In this document: positions 6,340-9,533 of the stretch, one piece after another | Layout: every line of letters starts with the position of its first letter | How positions within the stretch are numbered: the stretch's first letter is position 1 | Translations under genes and position numbers: made by a program | NCBI RefSeq assembly: GCF_037442045.1 | Contig: NZ_JBBIRC010000050.1 | Location: forward strand, 1-9,533 | Direction: 5' to 3' | DNA: 9,533 nt | From: Ferroplasma sp037442045 | Lineage (GTDB): Archaea; Thermoplasmatota; Thermoplasmata; Thermoplasmatales; Thermoplasmataceae | The notes under the pieces: model-generated | Told to the model about the DNA's origin: nothing | Seen by the model: only the letters and a program-made list of their open reading frames with translations | The model's database searches: none

Positions 6340-7170
6340 TCACTTATCAAAAAACTCTTTCCCATAAAAATTAAATGGTATTAACTCAAAAATTTTGTGA
6401 AAAATTTCATCATGGTCTTTATACATATTTTTTATCATTTCAGCTCTTTTTGGGACAGAGTATACCGGAATAACCTTTCCCGGCTTTTCCTTCTGGTCAG
6501 TATAATCAGTTTCTAAAAGAAAATCTTTACCTGAATTTATTGCAGCTCTGGTATTCTTCCTTGAAGCAATAACTGATTTAAGGATATTATCCTGAAATTT
6601 CAGGTCACAGGGATTTGCATGATGCTTTAGCACTCTGTTAACTTTATAATGCCTTTTTATCAATGACTCCAGTCTTAAATATCCCTCTTCATTCATATCT
6701 TCAGTGTGCAGTATTAACGGTATATTATGGTCATGGCATGCTTCCAGTGCATATTCAAGGATAATTTCAGAATCACTGTATACATCGTGAGCTACAGGGA
6801 AATGTGGATAACCAATTTCTCCCATAGCATCTGCATTTCCGGAATCAATGATTGAAATTGCCATATCAATTCCTTTCTCCATATAAAATACAGGATCTTT
6901 TCCTGCTGATCTAAAGTAAAAATAATCCAGTGGATATGGCCCTATTGTTGTTAATGTATTTATTCCTGCTGCACTCACTGCTTTAGCAACTTCAATAGTA
7001 TCTTTATAAAGCATTTCATAATATGAATCTGGCGTATAGAAATAATCCGGAAAATTAACTATGTTCATAGAAGTTCCACCATACTTTATAAATTCTCTAG
7101 CAGCATCAAGAAAATAGCCATTTTTTCTTATATGTACGAAATTATCAAATACTGTTCTGTACAATCCCAT
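6340..7170 (-). CDS. TatD-like metal-dependent hydrolase (COG1831-type)
   Basis: A 276-residue TIM-barrel amidohydrolase related to TatD nucleases, of the archaeal subgroup usually called predicted metal-dependent hydrolase (urease superfamily). Visible in order: FDNFVHIRKNG (8-18) at the first metal motif, GGTSMNIVNFPD (31-42), DAMGEIGYPHFPV with Glu118 (114-126), PLILHTED with His155 (151-158), VLKHHA with His183/His184 (180-185), and LLETDYTD with Asp222 (218-225). These are the Glu, His, His and Asp ligands of the family. The first motif should read HxH but is FxH (Phe11, His13), so one metal-ligand histidine is missing. The true substrate is unknown (TatD relatives act on DNA ends). It is divergent from psmA. 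A TAATAAAA box lies 25-26 bases upstream, so a leaderless mRNA is likely. GINS follows by 52 bases. Confidence 0.85.
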   Translation of the reverse strand: MGLYRTVFDNFVHIRKNGYFLDAAREFIKYGGTSMNIVNFPDYFYTPDSYYEMLYKDTIEVAKAVSAAGINTLTTIGPYPLDYFYFRSAGKDPVFYMEKGIDMAISIIDSGNADAMGEIGYPHFPVAHDVYSDSEIILEYALEACHDHNIPLILHTEDMNEEGYLRLESLIKRHYKVNRVLKHHANPCDLKFQDNILKSVIASRKNTRAAINSGKDFLLETDYTDQKEKPGKVIPVYSVPKRAEMIKNMYKDHDEIFHKIFELIPFNFYGKEFFDK

Positions 7171-7191
7171 GCAAATACATTAACGGAATCG

Positions 7192-7199
7192 TTTTATTA
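7192..7199 (-). promoter_or_regulatory. Probable TATA box of the TatD-like gene
   Basis: The minus strand reads TAATAAAA, centred 25-26 bases before the ATG at 7170, as expected for a leaderless archaeal gene. The 173-base divergent region is so AT-rich that other boxes are possible. Confidence 0.4.
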
Positions 7200-7291
7200 T
7201 ATTTTTTGAATAAAATCCTGTTTATTATTGTATTTAATATTTTTTTATTTTATTATACAAGAGAAAATTTTATAATGAAATATACATATGC

Positions 7292-7299
7292 TTTTAAAG
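7292..7299 (+). promoter_or_regulatory. Probable TATA box of psmA
   Basis: TTTTAAAG is a good archaeal TATA element. Standard spacing puts the transcription start near 7320, leaving a leader of about 20 bases that contains the Shine-Dalgarno at 7333-7339. An upstream box (about 7269-7274, TTATAA) is an alternative. Confidence 0.45.
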
Positions 7300-7301
7300 A
7301 A

Positions 7302-7315
7302 AAGATTATAATCTT
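7302..7315. promoter_or_regulatory. 14-base perfect palindrome in the psmA promoter
   Basis: AAGATTATAATCTT is identical on both strands. It lies between the proposed TATA box and the expected transcription start of psmA, the position where an archaeal repressor would block polymerase. Its centre (ATTATAAT) could itself be a TATA element, but then transcription would start at or after the Shine-Dalgarno, which argues against that use. Confidence 0.35.
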
Positions 7316-7332
7316 ATGTTATAATTAAGGAA

Positions 7333-7339
7333 GAGGTGA
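7333..7339 (+). promoter_or_regulatory. Shine-Dalgarno of psmA
   Basis: GAGGTGA lies four bases before the ATG at 7344, the strongest ribosome binding site in the window. It confirms this start, which gives the same N-terminus (MQQGQMAYDRA) as recalled for Thermoplasma PsmA. Confidence 0.85.
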
Positions 7340-7343
7340 ACAA

Positions 7344-8048
7344 ATGCAGCAGGGTCAAATGGCTTATGATAGAGCAATAACAGTATTTTCCCCGGATGGG
7401 AGATTATTTCAGGTTGAGTATGCTAGAGAAGCGGTTAAAAAGGGTTCTACAGCCCTTGGAATTAAATTCAAGGACGGAGTATTGCTTTTATCCGAAAAAA
7501 AGGCAAGAAGCAGGCTTGTTGAAAAAAATTCACTTGAAAAAATACAACTTGTGGACGACAATGTGGCAACGGTAACATCAGGCCTTGTGGCAGATGCCAG
7601 AGTTCTTATCGATTTTGCAAGGGTAGGTGCCCAGCAGGAGAAAGTTACCTACGGATCACTTACAAATATTGAAAATCTTGTAAAGAAAGTAGCCGATCAG
7701 ATGCAACAGTACACGCAGTTTGGTGGTGTAAGGCCATATGGAGTTTCAATAATATTTGCGGGAACTGATACAATAGGCCCAAGATTATTCGACTGTGATC
7801 CAGCAGGAACAATAAATGAGTATAAATCCGTTGCTATCGGCGCAGGAAAGGATGCTGTAACTGATTATATAGAAAAAGAATACAAGGATGACCTGTCACT
7901 TGAAGACACAATAAAACTTGGCATTGCCGCACTTAAATCAGCAATAGCAGATGCAGAATCAATGAAAGAGCCAGAAATAGCATCAATAAAGGTAGGAGAA
8001 ACATTCCACGTTTATACAAGTGAAGAAGTTTCAAAATACTTAAATTAA
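7344..8048 (+). CDS. psmA: 20S proteasome subunit alpha
   Basis: A 234-residue subunit that forms the two outer seven-membered rings of the archaeal 20S proteasome, which gate substrate entry and dock the PAN or Cdc48-type ATPase. The N-terminal gate (MQQGQMAYDRAITVF) is followed by the alpha-type signature SPDGRLFQVEYAREAVKKGS (16-35). Lys66 (LEKIQLV) is at the position of the Thermoplasma lysine that binds the activator C-terminus, and TSGLVADAR (78-86) is also conserved. The inner barrel continues with YGGV-type GGVRPYGVS and PRLFDCDPAGTINEYKSVAIGAGK. The protein lacks the processed catalytic Thr1 of beta subunits, as expected. Length matches the family (about 233). No beta subunit or ATPase gene is in the window. 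It has its own promoter with a candidate operator palindrome and a strong Shine-Dalgarno; purA follows by 74 bases with its own TATA box. Confidence 0.98.
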   Translation: MQQGQMAYDRAITVFSPDGRLFQVEYAREAVKKGSTALGIKFKDGVLLLSEKKARSRLVEKNSLEKIQLVDDNVATVTSGLVADARVLIDFARVGAQQEKVTYGSLTNIENLVKKVADQMQQYTQFGGVRPYGVSIIFAGTDTIGPRLFDCDPAGTINEYKSVAIGAGKDAVTDYIEKEYKDDLSLEDTIKLGIAALKSAIADAESMKEPEIASIKVGETFHVYTSEEVSKYLN

Positions 8049-8057
8049 ATACCATAA

Positions 8058-8070
8058 TTTTTTCAATTTT
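8058..8070 (+). terminator. T-rich terminator after psmA
   Basis: TTTTTT-CAA-TTTT follows the psmA stop by about ten bases, consistent with archaeal U-tract termination. No hairpin is visible. It suggests psmA and purA are at least partly separate transcripts. Confidence 0.45.
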
Positions 8071-8088
8071 ATAAATTTAAAATAAGAG

Positions 8089-8096
8089 TTTTATAG
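8089..8096 (+). promoter_or_regulatory. Probable TATA box of purA
   Basis: TTTTATAG, the same octamer as at the Bat-like gene, is centred 30-31 bases before the ATG at 8123, predicting a very short leader of about five bases. A second candidate, TTTATAAAT near 8068-8076, would give a leader of about 25 bases that includes AGGT at 8115-8118 as a weak Shine-Dalgarno. Confidence 0.4.
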
Positions 8097-8122
8097 TTCA
8101 ATATTATAACATATAGGTTTAA

Positions 8123-9403
8123 ATGATTTCGGTTATTCTGGGTTTGCAGTTTGGGGATGAAGGGAAAGGCAAGATTACGGATTTTATCAGCAGGGATTTT
8201 GACGATGTTGTTCGTTTCAACGGTGGAAGCAATGCCGGGCACACAGTTGTAATAAATGGGGAGAAATTCAAATTCCATCTGGTGCCATCTGGGGCAATGC
8301 AGAGCAGCAAAGTCATTCTCGGCAATGGAATGGTTATAGATCCTGAGGAATTAATTTCAGAACTTGAACTTCTAAAAAAATCCAATAAAAACATAGACAT
8401 AAAAATCAGTGCAGGGGCACATATAGTTACAAAAATGCATAAATGCCTGGATAAGAAGGAAGAAGGAATAAGGTCAAAGCTTAATATTGGAACAACTTCA
8501 CAGGGGATAGGCCCTACATATGAGGATAAGTATGCAAGAACAGGCATAAGATTTATAGACCTTTCAAATAAAGAGATAATAAAGGATAAAATAGAAACAA
8601 TATACAATATGAAAAAAAATCTACTTGCAGGAAGCATATATGAAAATCCAGAGGAAAGGAATAAAATGGTTGATGAACTCTGTTCTTTTGGCAATTCAAT
8701 TTTGAAATATATGGATTACACTGAAAATCTCATTTATAATGATTACAGGAAAGGAAAAAACATACTTTTTGAAGGAGCCCAGGGTGGAATGCTGGATATA
8801 GATTTTGGAATATATCCATTTGTAACATCATCAAACACAATTGCCGGCGCACTTACAACAGGTTCCGGCTTTTCATTCAGAAAGGTTAACAGAGTTATAG
8901 GAGTTTTCAAAGCATATACATCAAAGGTAGGTTCAGGCCCATTTCCATCTGAAATAGTAAATGACAGCACATTAAGGGATCTTGGAAGCGAATATGGGAC
9001 TACAACCGGAAGGCCAAGAAGAGTTGGATGGCTTGACATTCCCTTGCTGAAATATACAATAATGATGAATGACGTTGATTCTCTGGCAATAACAAAGGTT
9101 GACATTCTGGGAAAAATGAAAACAATAAAAGTGGCAACAAAGTATACAATTGATGGAAAAGAAATCGATTATTTCCCGAAAAGGCTTGAAGATTTTAATA
9201 AATTGCATGTTGATTATGTTGAATTTCCAGGTTGGGGAACGATCAATAATGCTGAGAATATAATAGCAAATGGGTATGATGAACTCCCTGAAAACATGAA
9301 AAAATTCCTGGAATTCATTGAAGAAAAAACAGGCAAAACCATTGATATTATATCACTTGGAGAGGACAGAAAAATGACCATAACAAAAGAAATATTTAAT
9401 TAA
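8123..9403 (+). CDS. purA: Adenylosuccinate synthetase
   Basis: This 426-residue cytosolic enzyme joins IMP and aspartate using GTP, the first committed step from IMP to AMP. The family landmarks are all visible: QFGDEGKGK P-loop with the catalytic Asp12 (9-17), GGSNAGHTV with His40 (34-42), GTTSQGIGPTYEDKYARTGIR (123-143), LFEGAQGGMLDIDFGIYPFVTSS (215-237), GVFKAYTSKVGSGPFPSE (260-277), GTTTGRPRRVGWLD (292-305), TKVDIL (324-329), and the C-terminal SLGEDR (411-416). The usual Arg or Thr-Arg before VG is Ser-Lys here, and the last motif has Glu where Pro is common; both are mild variants. The length is of the full, bacterial-like form rather than the shortened form of some archaea. No Shine-Dalgarno of note, but the start is fixed by the typical MxSVILGxQxGDEGKGK beginning. 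No other purine gene is nearby. Confidence 0.97.
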   Translation: MISVILGLQFGDEGKGKITDFISRDFDDVVRFNGGSNAGHTVVINGEKFKFHLVPSGAMQSSKVILGNGMVIDPEELISELELLKKSNKNIDIKISAGAHIVTKMHKCLDKKEEGIRSKLNIGTTSQGIGPTYEDKYARTGIRFIDLSNKEIIKDKIETIYNMKKNLLAGSIYENPEERNKMVDELCSFGNSILKYMDYTENLIYNDYRKGKNILFEGAQGGMLDIDFGIYPFVTSSNTIAGALTTGSGFSFRKVNRVIGVFKAYTSKVGSGPFPSEIVNDSTLRDLGSEYGTTTGRPRRVGWLDIPLLKYTIMMNDVDSLAITKVDILGKMKTIKVATKYTIDGKEIDYFPKRLEDFNKLHVDYVEFPGWGTINNAENIIANGYDELPENMKKFLEFIEEKTGKTIDIISLGEDRKMTITKEIFN

Positions 9404-9433
9404 TATAATGCAATTATGCCATACAACTTAGCC

Positions 9434-9456
9434 GGTATTTATTGCATACCTTTTTT
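9434..9456 (+). terminator. Small hairpin plus T6 between purA and tRNA-Glu
   Basis: GGTAT (9434-9438) pairs with ATACC (9446-9450) across a seven-base loop, and TTTTTT follows at 9451-9456. This resembles an intrinsic terminator for purA, whose stop is 31 bases upstream. It ends two bases before the first base of the tRNA. The stem is only five pairs, and archaea mainly use the U-tract. It could instead be part of the tRNA promoter or leader. Confidence 0.4.
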
Positions 9457-9458
9457 AT

Positions 9459-9533
9459 GCTCCGATGGTGTAGCCAGGCCAAGCATTCCGGCCTTTCGAG
9501 CCGATGACTCGGGTTCAAATCCCGGTCGGAGCA
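9459..9533 (+). tRNA. tRNA-Glu (anticodon UUC)
   Basis: A 75-base cloverleaf ends exactly at the window edge. The acceptor arm GCTCCGA pairs fully with TCGGAGC, followed by discriminator A. The D arm GTGT/GCAT carries two G-U pairs. The anticodon loop CTTTCGA places UUC at 34-36, reading GAA and GAG. The T arm TCGGG/CCCGG encloses TTCAAAT. The anticodon stem CCGGC/GCCGA has a C27-A43 mismatch at its top. The variable loop is four bases. It is much richer in G and C than its surroundings, as expected for a thermoacidophile tRNA. CCA is not visible because the window ends at position 73. Confidence 0.93.

Noticed and set aside
7290..7313. Seven-codon frame (ATG at 7289 to TAA at 7312) before psmA as a leader peptide
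   Set aside because: It lies in or upstream of the predicted promoter, has no ribosome binding site, and would not be transcribed from the proposed start.
8119..8694. 191-codon minus-strand frame opposite purA
   Set aside because: It lies wholly antisense to a certain purA and its hydrophobic make-up follows from reading purA codons backwards; no promoter or ribosome binding site was seen.
1..9533. CRISPR arrays, insertion sequences, integrase or attachment sites
   Set aside because: No regularly spaced repeats, transposase motifs or terminal inverted repeats were found. The tRNA at the edge could be an attachment site, but the sequence beyond it is not available.

Overview
The window is AT-rich archaeal DNA, most likely from a member of the Thermoplasmatales close to Ferroplasma, Acidiplasma or Picrophilus. 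The strongest evidence is the proteasome alpha subunit, whose N-terminal 35 or so residues match my memory of Thermoplasma acidophilum PsmA. Other archaeal marks are a GINS replication factor with the Gins51 domain order, a bacterio-opsin-activator-type (HTH_10) regulator, TATA boxes about 24-26 bases before start codons, and an archaeal-type tRNA-Glu. The genus is inferred from memory of families, not from a search.

Layout. Bases 1-168 hold the 3' end of an Nramp-type metal transporter on the plus strand. Bases 254-3829 (minus strand) hold an apparent catabolic or biosynthetic module. Read in its own direction it is a DRE-TIM Claisen-type enzyme, then a family III CoA-transferase overlapping it by four bases (ATGA), then an MFS carboxylate/sugar-type transporter with its own promoter. 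A Bat-like regulator (3982-4626) is transcribed divergently from the first enzyme. The intergenic region between them carries a perfect 16-base palindrome and a repeated half-site. This four-gene island is the best candidate for an undescribed metabolic system here.

Bases 4630-7170 (minus strand) hold housekeeping and small genes: a TatD-like (COG1831-type) amidohydrolase lacking one expected metal-ligand histidine, GINS, a 61-residue zinc-binding protein, and a family 2 glycosyltransferase that converges with the regulator only three bases away. Bases 7344-9403 (plus strand) hold psmA and purA. A tRNA-Glu (UUC) closes the window at its last base.

Two translation-initiation styles are visible. 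Most first-in-transcript genes have a TATA box placed so that transcription would start at or beside the start codon (leaderless), with no Shine-Dalgarno sequence. psmA has a leader with a strong Shine-Dalgarno (GAGGTGA), and the internal CoA-transferase gene has AGGTGAT inside the upstream coding region. No insertion sequences, CRISPR arrays or origin were seen, and no stretch over 300 bases lacks a gene.
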